Positions 34,647 through 45,118 of a stretch of DNA of 64,000 nucleotides are shown here, piece after piece (within the stretch, counting starts at the first letter, position 1; the number at the start of each line of letters is the position of its first letter). Origin of the DNA: Dehalococcoides mccartyi (GTDB lineage: Bacteria > Chloroflexota > Dehalococcoidia > UBA2979); NCBI GenBank assembly GCA_945865925.1, contig CAMBFG010000004.1, positions 172,659 to 236,658 on the forward strand, read 5' to 3'. Both the position numbers and the translations under genes were made by a program. Under the pieces are notes generated by a model, which did no database searches, was not told the origin of the DNA, and saw nothing but the letters and a program-made list of their open reading frames with translations.

Positions 34647-36085
34647 GGGCGGACGGGGGCCTCGGTAGGCGCGTACTCGACAGCAGCCGCCTCATCCGGG
34701 AGCGCGACGCCGAGGGCACGGGCCATACCTCGGGCTTTCGCGAGTGTCTCGTCGTACTCGGCGTCCGGGTCAGAGTCGTACACGATGGCGCCGCCGACGT
34801 GGAGGTGTGCGACGCCGTCCGCGAGCGTGATCGTGCGGATCGCGATGTTCAGGTCGATCCGTCCGTGCGCGGAGATGTAGCCGATGCTGCCGCAGTAGAC
34901 GCCGCGCACCGTCGGTTCGAGTTCATCGATGATCTCGAGCGCACGCACCTTTGGCGCACCACTGATCGAGCCACCCGGGAACGTCGCCCGCAGCGTCGCC
35001 TCGAGGCCCACGCCGGGGGCGCACTCGGCCTCCACGGTGGAGACGAGGTGGTGGACCTGGCGGTAGGACTCGAGCGCGGCGAACGACGGCACCCGGACAC
35101 TGCCCGGCACGGCGATCCGTCCGAGATCGTTGCGCTCGAGGTCCACGATCATCACGTGCTCCGCGAGGTCCTTCGTGCTCGCACGCAGTTCCGAGGCCAT
35201 GCGTGCGTCCTCGGCGGGTGTCGCGCCGCGCGGGCGCGTGCCCTTGATCGGGCGCGTCTCGATACGCGAGCCGTCGACGCGGAGGAAGCGCTCCGGAGAA
35301 GACGACAGCACCTCGACACCACCGAACGCGCCCCGCACGTCGAGGTACGCGGCGAACGGCGCGGGGCTGACGGAGCGTAGGCGGCGGTAGAGGTCCAAGC
35401 CGTCGTAGTCGGTGATCGCGGAGAAGCGCTGCGTCAGGTTGACCTGGTAGATATCCCCGGCCGCGATGTACGCGCGCGCGCGCTCCACGGCAGCGAGGTA
35501 GGCCTGCCTCGTCATGTTGGAGCGCAGCAGCCCGGCGGAGCCCCGGCGCGGTACATCTGTCTCACGGCCAGCGGCGGCTTCGAGACGGCAGCGCAGGGCA
35601 GCGACAGCCTCGGGACGACCAACGAGCCAGCCGCGCTCCGTGACACCGTCCCAGACGAGTGCGGCGTCGTACCAACCGAACGCGAGCACGGGCGCGCCGG
35701 TGTCGTCGCGTGTCGTCGCGGGCACACGTTCGACCTCACGCCCCAACTCAAAGCCGAGATAGCCGATCGCGCCACCCGCGAACGGCAGGCCCTCCGGCGC
35801 ATGCGCGGGCAGCGTCGCAGGCTGCTCGGCCTCGACCAGGCGAGCGAAGGCGTGCAGCGCACCGCCGGTGAGACGTCGAGGGCCGCCCGCGCACTCGAGC
35901 AGCACGCCATCCTCGTAAGCAGTGAGGGTCCAGCGCGGGTCCGAGGCGACGACCGACCAGCGGCCAAGGTTGCCCTCGACCAGCGCGGAGTCGAGCCACG
36001 CGAGGCCGGGCCGGCCTCGAAGGCGCGCCGCAGCGGCAGCGGCGTCACACGCGAGCCACGGCTCGACGGCGACCGGCGCAGTCAC
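34643..36085 (-). CDS. pabB: Aminodeoxychorismate synthase component I
   Basis: A 480-residue anthranilate/PABA synthase component I. The N-terminal half is a variable beta domain and the C-terminal half is the conserved chorismate-binding domain. It has YIAAGDIYQVNLTQRF, ETRPIKGTRPRG with the PIKGT Lys that separates PabB from TrpE, DLAEHVMIVDLERNDLG and GGSISGAPKVRALEI. It converts chorismate and ammonia (from a PabA glutaminase not seen here) to 4-amino-4-deoxychorismate. It overlaps the FGE-like gene at its start (GTGA 36082-36085) and pabC at its end, so all three are coupled. Confidence 0.92.
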   Translation of the reverse strand: MTAPVAVEPWLACDAAAAAARLRGRPGLAWLDSALVEGNLGRWSVVASDPRWTLTAYEDGVLLECAGGPRRLTGGALHAFARLVEAEQPATLPAHAPEGLPFAGGAIGYLGFELGREVERVPATTRDDTGAPVLAFGWYDAALVWDGVTERGWLVGRPEAVAALRCRLEAAAGRETDVPRRGSAGLLRSNMTRQAYLAAVERARAYIAAGDIYQVNLTQRFSAITDYDGLDLYRRLRSVSPAPFAAYLDVRGAFGGVEVLSSSPERFLRVDGSRIETRPIKGTRPRGATPAEDARMASELRASTKDLAEHVMIVDLERNDLGRIAVPGSVRVPSFAALESYRQVHHLVSTVEAECAPGVGLEATLRATFPGGSISGAPKVRALEIIDELEPTVRGVYCGSIGYISAHGRIDLNIAIRTITLADGVAHLHVGGAIVYDSDPDAEYDETLAKARGMARALGVALPDEAAAVEYAPTEAPVRP

Positions 36086-36855
36086 GAGGCCGCCTCCGCG
36101 GCTGGATCCGCGTAAACACGGAAGCCGTAGTCGTTGTACTGAAAGTCGGGTGAGAGCGAGGAGCGCGCGGCGACACGCGAGACCTTCACGTGGTGCCGCC
36201 ACGAGCCACCTCGAGAGGCGCGACGCGCGGTTTCTTCGAGGTAATGCGGATCGTCGACCGTGTCGCCCTCGAACGAGTCGTAAGCCTTGGGGGAGTACCA
36301 GTCGCTGCACCATTCATGGACGTTGTCGCCCATGTGGTAGAGCCCGTAGCCGTTCGGCGGCGTGGTACCGACGACGTGCGGCCGGTCGTTTCCGGCCGAG
36401 CCGAGACCGTGGATACCTTCGGTCCACGGCTCGTCGCCCCAGGGGTAGCGGGTGCCGCCTCCACCTCGGGCGGCCCACTCGCGCTCGGCCTCCGTCGGAA
36501 GGCGGCAGGGGCGGCCGAGGAGCGCGGAGAGCCACGCGCAGTACTCGACGGCCTCGACCCAGGAGATGCCGACGACCGGACATTCCGGCGTGCTGAATCG
36601 AGGGTCGTCCCAGAACTTCGGCGGATCGTGTCCAGTGGCGTCCAGGTAGTGGGCGTACTCGGCGTTTGTCACTGGAATCAGTGCGGCCTCGATGGGGTGG
36701 ACGCGGACATGGCGGAGTGGCTGCTCATCCGCACGTTCGCGGGACCCGAGGATGAATTCGCCGCCGGGTACGGGCACGAAGATGGTCGCGGTGGGCCCCT
36801 CGATGAGAAGGCGCAGAATCCGCGGGTCGAGCGCGGGGGCCGCAGGAACGGTCAT
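36082..36855 (-). CDS. Formylglycine-generating-enzyme-like (SUMF1/FGE fold) protein without the catalytic cysteines
   Basis: A 257-residue single-domain FGE-sulfatase-type protein. It has EFILGSRERADEQPLRHVRVHP, the Ca2+/core region NAEYAHYLDATGHDPPKFW, EWAARGGGGTRYPWGDEP, HEWCSDWYSP and the C-terminal GFRVYAD. In true FGE the segment after RGGSW reads L-C-x4-C and both Cys bind copper. Here RGGSWRHHVKVSRVAAR is shorter and has no Cys. It is therefore unlikely to make formylglycine, and no sulfatase is in the window. It overlaps pabB by four bases and diverges from rex. A binding or non-copper oxidative role is possible. Confidence 0.8.
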   Translation of the reverse strand: MTVPAAPALDPRILRLLIEGPTATIFVPVPGGEFILGSRERADEQPLRHVRVHPIEAALIPVTNAEYAHYLDATGHDPPKFWDDPRFSTPECPVVGISWVEAVEYCAWLSALLGRPCRLPTEAEREWAARGGGGTRYPWGDEPWTEGIHGLGSAGNDRPHVVGTTPPNGYGLYHMGDNVHEWCSDWYSPKAYDSFEGDTVDDPHYLEETARRASRGGSWRHHVKVSRVAARSSLSPDFQYNDYGFRVYADPAAEAAS

Positions 36856-36914
36856 ACAGTGATGCTATCCCGAGTGCGAGGCTGAAGTAGGCCTATTCTG
36901 TCACGGCTGTGAAA

Positions 36915-36932
36915 TTGCGCACATGCGCGCAA
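36915..36932. promoter_or_regulatory. Rex-type operator in front of rex
   Basis: TTGCGC, six bases, GCGCAA: an 18-base palindrome with the 6-6-6 spacing of the Rex operator (TTGTGA-N6-TCACAA). It lies just downstream of a TATTCT box (36893) and upstream of the ATG at 36939. This suggests NADH-sensitive autoregulation and that translation does not begin at the GTG (36909) upstream of it. Confidence 0.55.
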
Positions 36933-36938
36933 ACGGGC

Positions 36939-37610
36939 ATGATCAGGCTTCACAGCGCGGCCAAGGCGGGGGTGGACGTGCCGATCGAGATCCCTGACGT
37001 TGTCATCGACCGATTGCCGCTGTACTACCGGCTGCTTTCGCGTCTCGACGCGGAAGGGCGCACCGTCGTCTCGTCCCAGGAACTGGGCGAGGAACTCGGC
37101 GTCACTCCGGCGCAGATCCGCAAAGACCTCTCCTACTTCGGACGGTTCGGAAAGCAGGGCCGCGGGTACTCCGTGAGCAGGCTGCTGGAAGAACTCAAGG
37201 CGATCCTCGGCCTGGACCGTCGGTGGAAAGTCGTCGTAGTCGGCGTCGGCCGGCTCGGTCGAGCCATCGCCTCCTACCCGGGGTTCGAGGGACAGGGGTT
37301 CGACATCATCGCGATGTACGACGCATCCACCGCGCTCGTCGGCACCGAGATCGAGGGCCAGCGCGTGCGCGACGTCGCCACGCTGGAGACCGATCTGAAG
37401 AAGACCGCGGTGGACATCGGCATCGTCGCAGTGCCGGGGGAGTTTGCGCAGGACGTCGTGGACACGCTGGTCGACGCCGGGGTACATGCGATCCTGAACT
37501 ACACCCCGAGCCGGATCCAGACGCCACCCGGCGTCGAGGTGCGTCATATCAACCCGGTGCTCTTCCTGCAGAGCATGACCTACCACCTGAAGCAGGGCCG
37601 CGGCGGCTAG
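36939..37610 (+). CDS. rex: Redox-sensing transcriptional repressor Rex
   Basis: A 223-residue Rex protein. The N-terminal winged helix SQELGEELGVTPAQIRKDLS and FGRFGKQGRGYSV contacts DNA. The Rossmann domain starts VVVVGVGRLGRAIA near residue 100, with LNYTPSRIQTPPGVEV and a C-terminal swapped helix (VLFLQSMTYHL). It represses anaerobic/NADH-responsive genes when NAD+ is high. A GTG at 36909 is in frame but lies before the operator. The convergent neighbour is mreB. Confidence 0.93.
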   Translation: MIRLHSAAKAGVDVPIEIPDVVIDRLPLYYRLLSRLDAEGRTVVSSQELGEELGVTPAQIRKDLSYFGRFGKQGRGYSVSRLLEELKAILGLDRRWKVVVVGVGRLGRAIASYPGFEGQGFDIIAMYDASTALVGTEIEGQRVRDVATLETDLKKTAVDIGIVAVPGEFAQDVVDTLVDAGVHAILNYTPSRIQTPPGVEVRHINPVLFLQSMTYHLKQGRGG

Positions 37611-37637
37611 CCCAGCGGCCCTCCTGCTCGTCCGCCG

Positions 37638-38675
37638 CTACCGCGACGAACTTTCGATCAGCGCTTCTTCTTCGGTCGGCAGCGAACGCTCGATCACATC
37701 GATGTAGTCGAGGGCCATGCCGGCGCCCTTCGCGACGCAGCGCAGTGGGTCTTCCGCGATGTGTACGGGCACACCCGTCTCTTGCAGGATCAGGTCGTCG
37801 ATGCCGCGCAGCAGCGCGCCGCCGCCGGTGAGCACGATCCCGCGGTCGATGACGTCCGACGCCAGTTCCGGTGGGGTGCGTTCGAGCACGCGCCGCACGG
37901 TCTGGACGATCGTGGCGAGGTGCTCCTGGATGGCGGCGGTGACCTCGGAGGAGCGGAGCGAGACGGTGCGCGGCAGGCCGGTGATCTGGTCGCGGCCGCG
38001 CACGCCCGCGACCAGTTCCACGTCCATCGGGACGGCGCAGCCGATCTGGATCTTCACTTCCTCCGCCGTGCGCTCACCAATCGCGAGGTTGTACCGGCGC
38101 TTGATGTACTGCGCGATCGCATCGTCAAGCCGGTCGCCCGCGACACGCACGGACTCAGCCGCGACGATACCGAACAGCGAGATGACGGCTGCCTCTGTCC
38201 GGCCGCCACCAATGTCGACGACCATGTGCCCTCGAGGTGACCCCACCGGGATCTCCGCGCCGATCGCGGCAGCGAGCGGCTCCGGGATGAGGTGGGCAGG
38301 ACGGCGCGCGCCAGCCGCTTCAGCAGCGTCGCGGACCGCACGCTGCTCGACGGAGTTCACGCCAGCGGGGACGCAGATCATCACCTCGGGCCGCACGATG
38401 TTGAAGCGGCCCATGACGCGCTGGATGAAGAAGCGCAGCATGGCCTCCGTGATCAGGTAGTCCGCGATCACGCCATCGCGCATCGGACGGATGACCTGGA
38501 TCGAGCCGGGGTGGCGGCCGACCATCGCGCGCGCCTCTTCGCCGACAGCGACGACGGTGTTGTCACGCTCGGCGATAGCGACGACGGCGGGCTCGTCGAG
38601 GACAACGCCCTTGCCATGCTCGAAGACGATGACGTTGGCGGTGCCCAGGTCGATGCCGATCCGCTTGGTAAACAT
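37638..38675 (-). CDS. mreB: Rod-shape-determining protein MreB
   Basis: A 345-residue actin-like protein with all MreB motifs. [14 protein letters not shown] is phosphate loop 1, [14 protein letters not shown] phosphate loop 2, [13 protein letters not shown] the adenosine motif, and [13 protein letters not shown] the early signature. It forms membrane-associated filaments that guide lateral wall synthesis. No mreC or mreD is next to it. A perfect DnaA box lies 38 bases upstream of the ATG at 38675. Convergent with rex. Confidence 0.93.
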   Translation of the reverse strand: MFTKRIGIDLGTANVIVFEHGKGVVLDEPAVVAIAERDNTVVAVGEEARAMVGRHPGSIQVIRPMRDGVIADYLITEAMLRFFIQRVMGRFNIVRPEVMICVPAGVNSVEQRAVRDAAEAAGARRPAHLIPEPLAAAIGAEIPVGSPRGHMVVDIGGGRTEAAVISLFGIVAAESVRVAGDRLDDAIAQYIKRRYNLAIGERTAEEVKIQIGCAVPMDVELVAGVRGRDQITGLPRTVSLRSSEVTAAIQEHLATIVQTVRRVLERTPPELASDVIDRGIVLTGGGALLRGIDDLILQETGVPVHIAEDPLRCVAKGAGMALDYIDVIERSLPTEEEALIESSSR

Positions 38676-38712
38676 CCGGTGGCAGGCCAATCGGCGCCGT
38701 GCGGCGGCTGGT

Positions 38713-38721
38713 TGTGGATAA
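38713..38721 (-). promoter_or_regulatory. Perfect DnaA-box sequence upstream of mreB
   Basis: TGTGGATAA is the reverse complement of the classical DnaA box TTATCCACA. It lies in the 225-base gap between mreB and the PPOX gene, 38 bases before the mreB start. It is single, so it is not an origin; direct DnaA control or chance are both open. Confidence 0.35.
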
Positions 38722-38900
38722 CTCGAACGCCGGTCTGGCGGAGGCGGAGCGTAGCGCCCACCGGGACGCCACTCAATTGCGGGCAAGGACGGGGGCGCGA
38801 TGGGCGCACCGGCAGTGCCGCCTCGGGCTCGGACCTAGAATGCGCAGGCCAGCCGCTCTCTCGCGGTACCCATGGCGACTGCCCACCCGAAGGAGCCGTG

Positions 38901-39293
38901 ATGACCACGCCACCTCGATCGAGATTCGCCGAACTGAAGGTCAAGGCGGACGAGTTCCTCAAGGCCCACTCGCTCGGAGTCCTTGCCACGGGCAAGCGAG
39001 ACGGCTCGCCCCAGCAGTCGATCCTGGCATACCGCTTCGACGGCTCCGAGATCACCATCAACACCGGCGACGTCGCCGCGAAGGTGAAAAACATCCGCAA
39101 GAACCCACGCGTCTCCCTCGCCGTGGTCGAGGGGCCAACCTGCGTGGTCGTCTACGGGGAGGCCCGGCTGCTCCAGGGCGCCGAAGCGGAGGCGTACGTC
39201 GGTGGGCCGGTCGAGAGCGGCCGCCAGGGTGGCACGCCCACGCTCATCGTCTTCCGCCCGGAGACCTACCGCTGGGCGCGCCTCGAGGGGTAG
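38901..39293 (+). CDS. PPOX-class (split-barrel) flavin/F420-binding protein
   Basis: A 130-residue split beta-barrel protein of the pyridoxamine-phosphate-oxidase-like class. LGVLATGKRDGSPQQSI is the first strand pair, INTGDVAAKVKNIRKNPRVSLAVV the cofactor region with basic residues, and VVVYGEARLL the third strand. Size and the AKVKNIRKN basic patch fit F420-dependent members from actinobacteria and Chloroflexota, which reduce activated double bonds. Cofactor is inference. ATG at 38901 with AAGGAG ahead. Confidence 0.8.
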   Translation: MTTPPRSRFAELKVKADEFLKAHSLGVLATGKRDGSPQQSILAYRFDGSEITINTGDVAAKVKNIRKNPRVSLAVVEGPTCVVVYGEARLLQGAEAEAYVGGPVESGRQGGTPTLIVFRPETYRWARLEG

Positions 39294-39313
39294 TCGCAAC
39301 CTGAGAGGGCCGG

Positions 39314-39340
39314 ACGAGGCGGCTACCCCGCCTGCCTCGT
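39314..39340. terminator. Weak hairpin between the PPOX gene and murA
   Basis: ACGAGGC and GCCTCGT frame an inner GGCGG/CCGCC element between convergent genes, overlapping the last murA codons. No T-run is present. Confidence 0.35.
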
Positions 39341-40600
39341 GATATCGGCCCCCAGCGCCCTCAGGCGGGGCTCCAGGTCGGCGTAGCCCCGGTCGAGGTG
39401 TCCGACATCCCCCACGACGGTCTCGCCCGCTGCCGCGAGTCCTGCGACCACGACAGCGGCACCCGCGCGGATATCGAGGGCACGGACGGGCGCGCCGGTC
39501 AGCGGGACGCCGCCGTGGATGGTCGCGATGCCGTTCGCGCCGACCTCGATCTGTGCGCCGAGCAGGTGGAGCTGCTGGATGTAGTCGAAGCGGCGCTCGT
39601 ACACGCGCTCGTGGACGGTGGAGGTGCCGGAGGCGCGGAGCAGTGCGGCAGTCATCGGCGCCTGGAGGTCAGTGGGGAAGCCGGGATAGGGGACAGCCTG
39701 GACCTGCGTCACGCGGAGCGGGCCGAGGCAGCGCGCACGGATGCCGCCAGCCGCGCCAGTCCCCTCTTCCACCTCCATGCCGATCTCGCGCAACTTGGCG
39801 GTCAGCGAGTCCATGTGCTCCGGGCGCGCGTTCGTCACGCGCACATCGCCGCCCGTGGCGGTGCCGGCGAGGAGGTACGTCCCCGCCTCGAGCCGGTCGG
39901 GGATGATCGCGAAGTCGGTGCCGCCGAGGCGGTCGACGCCGTCCACCTCGATGGTGGCAGTGCCGTGTCCGGAGATGCGTGCGCCCATTCCGACGAGCAT
40001 CGAGGCCACCATCTCGACCTCGGGCTCGGCGGCAGCGTTGATGATGGTCGTGCGGCCCGCAGCGCGAACGGCCGCGAACAGCACGTTCACGGTGCCGAGG
40101 ACGCTGGGGTAGTCGAAGAAAATACGAGCGCCCGTCAGCCGCTTCGCGCGCACCACATGCTCGCGGCCGTGTTCCTCGACCGTGGCACCGAGGGCCTTGA
40201 AGCCGGTGAAGTGGACATCCAGCGGACGGCTGCCGATGACGTCGCCGCCGGGACTGACGCATGTGGCCTCGCCGGTGCGCGCGAGGAGCGCCCCCACGAC
40301 GAGGAAGGACGCGCGCAGTTTCGCGACGAGTTCCGGCAGGGCGACGGTGGTGGTGAACTCCGAGGCGCGCAGGGTGACCGTCTCACCCTCGACCGTGACC
40401 GCTGCACCGAGGGCGCGGAGGACTGCGGCCATCTCCTCGATGTCGGCGATGCGCGGGACGTTGCGCAGGGTGACGGTGTCGGGCGTCAGCAGCGCCGCAG
40501 CGAGCGCGTACAGGGCGGCGTTCTTGGAGCCGGAGACGGTGACCTCCCCGTGCAGGGGACGGCCTCCGCGGATGACGTACCGGTCGCGGTCGGCGGGCAT
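39323..40600 (-). CDS. murA: UDP-N-acetylglucosamine 1-carboxyvinyltransferase
   Basis: A 425-residue MurA. SGSKNAALYALAA holds the catalytic Lys-Asn pair near residue 26, and VPRIADIEEM and RPEHMDSLTAKL are both conserved. In the loop that normally reads GGCAIG the sequence is GGDVIG, so Asp120 replaces the cysteine that fosfomycin alkylates. The same change makes mycobacterial and chlamydial MurA naturally fosfomycin-tolerant. It adds enolpyruvate from PEP to UDP-GlcNAc, the first committed step to muramic acid. It is the gene after atpC on the same strand. Confidence 0.95.
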   Translation of the reverse strand: MPADRDRYVIRGGRPLHGEVTVSGSKNAALYALAAALLTPDTVTLRNVPRIADIEEMAAVLRALGAAVTVEGETVTLRASEFTTTVALPELVAKLRASFLVVGALLARTGEATCVSPGGDVIGSRPLDVHFTGFKALGATVEEHGREHVVRAKRLTGARIFFDYPSVLGTVNVLFAAVRAAGRTTIINAAAEPEVEMVASMLVGMGARISGHGTATIEVDGVDRLGGTDFAIIPDRLEAGTYLLAGTATGGDVRVTNARPEHMDSLTAKLREIGMEVEEGTGAAGGIRARCLGPLRVTQVQAVPYPGFPTDLQAPMTAALLRASGTSTVHERVYERRFDYIQQLHLLGAQIEVGANGIATIHGGVPLTGAPVRALDIRAGAAVVVAGLAAAGETVVGDVGHLDRGYADLEPRLRALGADITRQAG

Positions 40601-40670
40601 GCGACTCCTCGAGGCGGGGTGGCCTCAACGACAGGATACGCGGGGGAAGGGAAGCAGTCGCGGTCGAACG

Positions 40671-41117
40671 CTAGCGCTGCCCGCTCGGGACGCCCGTCCC
40701 GCGACGGCGGCGGACGATGTTGATGCGGGTGATCGAGCGCTGAAGCGCCGACTGGGCGCGCAGGACGTCGAGGCCACCCTGCAAGACGCCAGGGTCACGG
40801 CCGGTCAGGCGGGCTTCGGCACGGGCGCGGGCGGCCTCGGCACGGTCGAGGTCGATCTGGGCGACGTGTTCGGCAGCGTCCGCGAGGACGGAGACCTGGT
40901 CGTGCACGATCTGGAGGAAGCCGCCGTGGATGGCGATCGCCTCCACACCGCTCGGGGAGGTGGCGATCATCTCGCCGGTACCCAGGGCCGTCATGAGGGC
41001 GGCGTGGCTGGGGAGCAGGGTGATCTGGCCTTCGAGCGCCGGCACGACCAACTTCGTCACATCGCCTCGTTCGAGGACGGTGCGCTGCGCGGTGACGATG
41101 GAGAGTGTGAGCGGCAT
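40671..41117 (-). CDS. atpC: ATP synthase F1 subunit epsilon
   Basis: A 148-residue epsilon subunit. The N-terminal beta sandwich contains VVPALEGQITLLPSHAALMTALG and IHGGFLQIVHDQVSVLADAAEH. The C-terminal helical hairpin (LDRAEAARARAEARLTGRD) can rise to inhibit ATP hydrolysis. The basic tail RRRRGTGVPSGQR is longer than usual. It is last of the atp operon, 32 bases after atpD and 71 before murA. Confidence 0.93.
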   Translation of the reverse strand: MPLTLSIVTAQRTVLERGDVTKLVVPALEGQITLLPSHAALMTALGTGEMIATSPSGVEAIAIHGGFLQIVHDQVSVLADAAEHVAQIDLDRAEAARARAEARLTGRDPGVLQGGLDVLRAQSALQRSITRINIVRRRRGTGVPSGQR

Positions 41118-41149
41118 CGGGTCTCCCTCAGCGGACAGAAGCGCGAGGG

Positions 41150-42583
<1,434 letters not shown>

Positions 42584-43483
42584 CTACTTCGCTTCCAACG
42601 CGGCCACGCCGCCGACGATGTCCAGCAGTTCGCCCGTGATCGATTCTTGACGGGCTTTGTTGTAGACGAGTGTGAGTGCGCCCACCATGTCATTCGCGGC
42701 ATCTGTCGCCTGGTGCATCGCGACCATGCGCGCAGACTGTTCCGAGGCGCGGGCCTCAAGGATCGCCGCGTAGACCTGCATCTCCACGTAGCGCGGGAGC
42801 AGCGTCTCCAGCAGGCGCTCCGGCGACGGCTCGAAGATGAAGTCGACGCTCTTCGCCGCAGCGGCGCCGGGCACAGCCTCGGGCGGGATGATCGGCAGGA
42901 TCTGGCGGGTCGTCGGCCGCTGCACGCCTGCGTTCACGAAGCGCTGGTAGCCAAGGAAGACCTGGTCGACAGCACCCGACAGGAAGTCGTCCATCACGAT
43001 CTTGGCGATCGGGCGGATGGTCTCGAAGTCGGGGAAGTCGCCGAGTTCGGTGAACTCCGCAGCGAGCGGCATGCCGGAGCGCGCGAAGAAGTCGCGGCCC
43101 TTGCGGCCGACCGGGATGACGGTGATCGCGGCGACGCTCGGCTGGTGGCGGAGCAGAAGGGTGGCGCCGGCGCGGTTCATGTTCGCGTTCAGGCCACCCG
43201 CCAGACCTCGGTCGGAGGTGATGTGGATGTAGGACATGCGCTGCACGGCGCGCTGCTCGAGCAGGGGGTGAAGCGCCTCGCCATCGCCAGCACCGGTGAC
43301 ACTCGCGAGTTGCGCGAGAACGGCGGTCATCCGCTCGGCGTAAGGCCGGGACGCGAGGGCGCGATCCTGCGCACGCCGCATCTTCGATGCAGCGACGAGT
43401 TCCATCGCACGGGTGACCTTCGCGGTACTCCGGACCGACTTAATGCGGTCGCGGATCGCGCGGACAGAACCGCCGCCGGGCAT
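42584..43483 (-). CDS. atpG: ATP synthase F1 subunit gamma
   Basis: A 299-residue central-shaft subunit. The N-terminal coiled-coil helix is IRDRIKSVRSTAKVTRAMEL, a middle Rossmann-like part includes SDRGLAGGLNANM, and the C-terminal helix ends ARQESITGELLDIVGG. It rotates with the c-ring and drives the beta sites. No redox-regulating Cys insertion is seen. Lies between atpA and atpD. Confidence 0.96.
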   Translation of the reverse strand: MPGGGSVRAIRDRIKSVRSTAKVTRAMELVAASKMRRAQDRALASRPYAERMTAVLAQLASVTGAGDGEALHPLLEQRAVQRMSYIHITSDRGLAGGLNANMNRAGATLLLRHQPSVAAITVIPVGRKGRDFFARSGMPLAAEFTELGDFPDFETIRPIAKIVMDDFLSGAVDQVFLGYQRFVNAGVQRPTTRQILPIIPPEAVPGAAAAKSVDFIFEPSPERLLETLLPRYVEMQVYAAILEARASEQSARMVAMHQATDAANDMVGALTLVYNKARQESITGELLDIVGGVAALEAK

Positions 43484-43505
43484 GCGCTACGCCTTCCCTC
43501 GGGCC

Positions 43506-45038
43506 TTAGTACGCGACCGTCGCCTTGAAGTCGGTGATGGCGGCCTTGAGCCGGTCTTCCGAGTCCGAGGTGAGGTCACCAGTGGTCGTGATCGTGCTGA
43601 GCAGGTCGGACTGGCCAGCACCCATGTAGTCGTGGAACGCCTTCTCGAAGTCCTGCACCTTCTCGACCGCCACCTCGTCGAGGTAGCCGTTGACGCCGGC
43701 GTAGAGGATCGAGACCTGCTGGCCGAGGCTCAGCGGCTGGTACTGCGGCTGCTTGAGCAGTTCGGTCAGTCGGGCGCCTCGGAGCAACTGACGACGCGTT
43801 GAGGCGTCGAGGTCGTCCGTGCCGAACTGGGCGAAGGCCTGCAACTCGCGGTACTGCGAAAGGTCGAGGCGCAGCGTACCGGCGACCTTCTTCATCGCCT
43901 TCGTCTGCGCCTTACCACCCACGCGCGACACCGAGATGCCGGGGTTGGTGGCCGGGCGGATACCCGCGTTGAAGAGATCCAGTTCCAGGAAGATCTGGCC
44001 GTCCGTGATCGAGATGACGTTCGTCGGGATGTAGGCGGACACGTCGCCAGCCTGCGTCTCGATGAACGGGAGTGCCGTCACCGAACCGCCGCCGAGTTCC
44101 TTGGTGACGCGCGCGGCGCGCTCCAGGAGGCGGGAGTGCAGGTAGAAGACGTCGCCGGGGTACGCCTCGCGGCCCGGGGGGCGGCGGAGCAGCAGGGAGA
44201 CCTCGCGGTAGGCCCAGGCGTGCTTCGTCAGGTCGTCGTAGATGATGAGGACGTCGCGGCCCTTGGCCATGAAGTACTCAGACATGGCGGCACCCGCGTA
44301 GGGGGCCAGGTACTGGAGGGCGGCGGACTCGGAAGCCGAGGCAGAGACGACGATGGTGTGCTCCATCGCGCCGAACTGCTCCAGGGCACCCACGGTCTGG
44401 GCGACCTTCGCTTCCTTCTGGCCGATGGCCACGTAGATGCAGATCACGCCGGTGCCGCGCTGGTTGATGATCGCGTCCACCGCGATAGCGGTCTTGCCAA
44501 TCGAGCGGTCGCCGATGATTAGTTCGCGCTGGCCCCGACCGATCGGGATCATCGCGTCGACGGCCTTCACGCCGGTCTGGAGCGGCTGGTTCACCTCGAC
44601 GCGGGAGACCACGTCCGGGGCGATGCGCTCGACGGGGTAGCGCTCGGTCGAGTTGATCGGGCCCTTCGCGTCGATGGGGTCGCCGAGGGCGTTAACCACG
44701 CGGCCGATGAGCGCCTCACCGACGGGGACGGAAGCGACCAGGCCGGTCGTGCGGACCTCGTCGCCTTCCTTCACCTTCTGGTAGTCGCCCATGATGATGG
44801 CGCCGACGGTTTCTTCTTCGAGGTTCAGCGCGAGGCCGCGCAACGGCTTGCCCTCTTTGTCGAGGGTGCCAGTGAACTCGATGAGTTCCGAGGAGACACA
44901 AGAGCCCAGGCCGTGGATGCGGGCGATACCGTCGCCTGCCTCAATCACGGTGCCGACGTTGGCGGAGGTCGCGCCTACGTCGAAGTGCTCGATCTGCTCC
45001 TTGAGGATGGAGGCGATCTCTTCAGGTCGAACGGCCAT
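43506..45038 (-). CDS. atpA: ATP synthase F1 subunit alpha
   Basis: A 510-residue alpha subunit. The Walker A variant is GDRSIGKT at 176-183, Arg finger lies in the [14 protein letters not shown] stretch, and [22 protein letters not shown] is the family signature. Non-catalytic nucleotide-binding subunit of the F1 head. Start ATG at 45038 ([13 protein letters not shown]). The tail, DFKATVAY, replaces the longer C-terminus of some species. Confidence 0.97.
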   Translation of the reverse strand: MAVRPEEIASILKEQIEHFDVGATSANVGTVIEAGDGIARIHGLGSCVSSELIEFTGTLDKEGKPLRGLALNLEEETVGAIIMGDYQKVKEGDEVRTTGLVASVPVGEALIGRVVNALGDPIDAKGPINSTERYPVERIAPDVVSRVEVNQPLQTGVKAVDAMIPIGRGQRELIIGDRSIGKTAIAVDAIINQRGTGVICIYVAIGQKEAKVAQTVGALEQFGAMEHTIVVSASASESAALQYLAPYAGAAMSEYFMAKGRDVLIIYDDLTKHAWAYREVSLLLRRPPGREAYPGDVFYLHSRLLERAARVTKELGGGSVTALPFIETQAGDVSAYIPTNVISITDGQIFLELDLFNAGIRPATNPGISVSRVGGKAQTKAMKKVAGTLRLDLSQYRELQAFAQFGTDDLDASTRRQLLRGARLTELLKQPQYQPLSLGQQVSILYAGVNGYLDEVAVEKVQDFEKAFHDYMGAGQSDLLSTITTTGDLTSDSEDRLKAAITDFKATVAY

Positions 45039-45118
45039 CGCGCTCTTCCAATCTCTCCGCCCATCAGGGCGGTTGTTCTGTCACTGCACCGGCCTGCGCC
45101 GGTCATCCGTGCCCCCGA

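Noticed and set aside
34388-35380. 330-codon plus-strand frame opposite pabC/pabB
   Set aside because: Antisense of the well-supported pab genes; Arg/Ala-rich without a domain.
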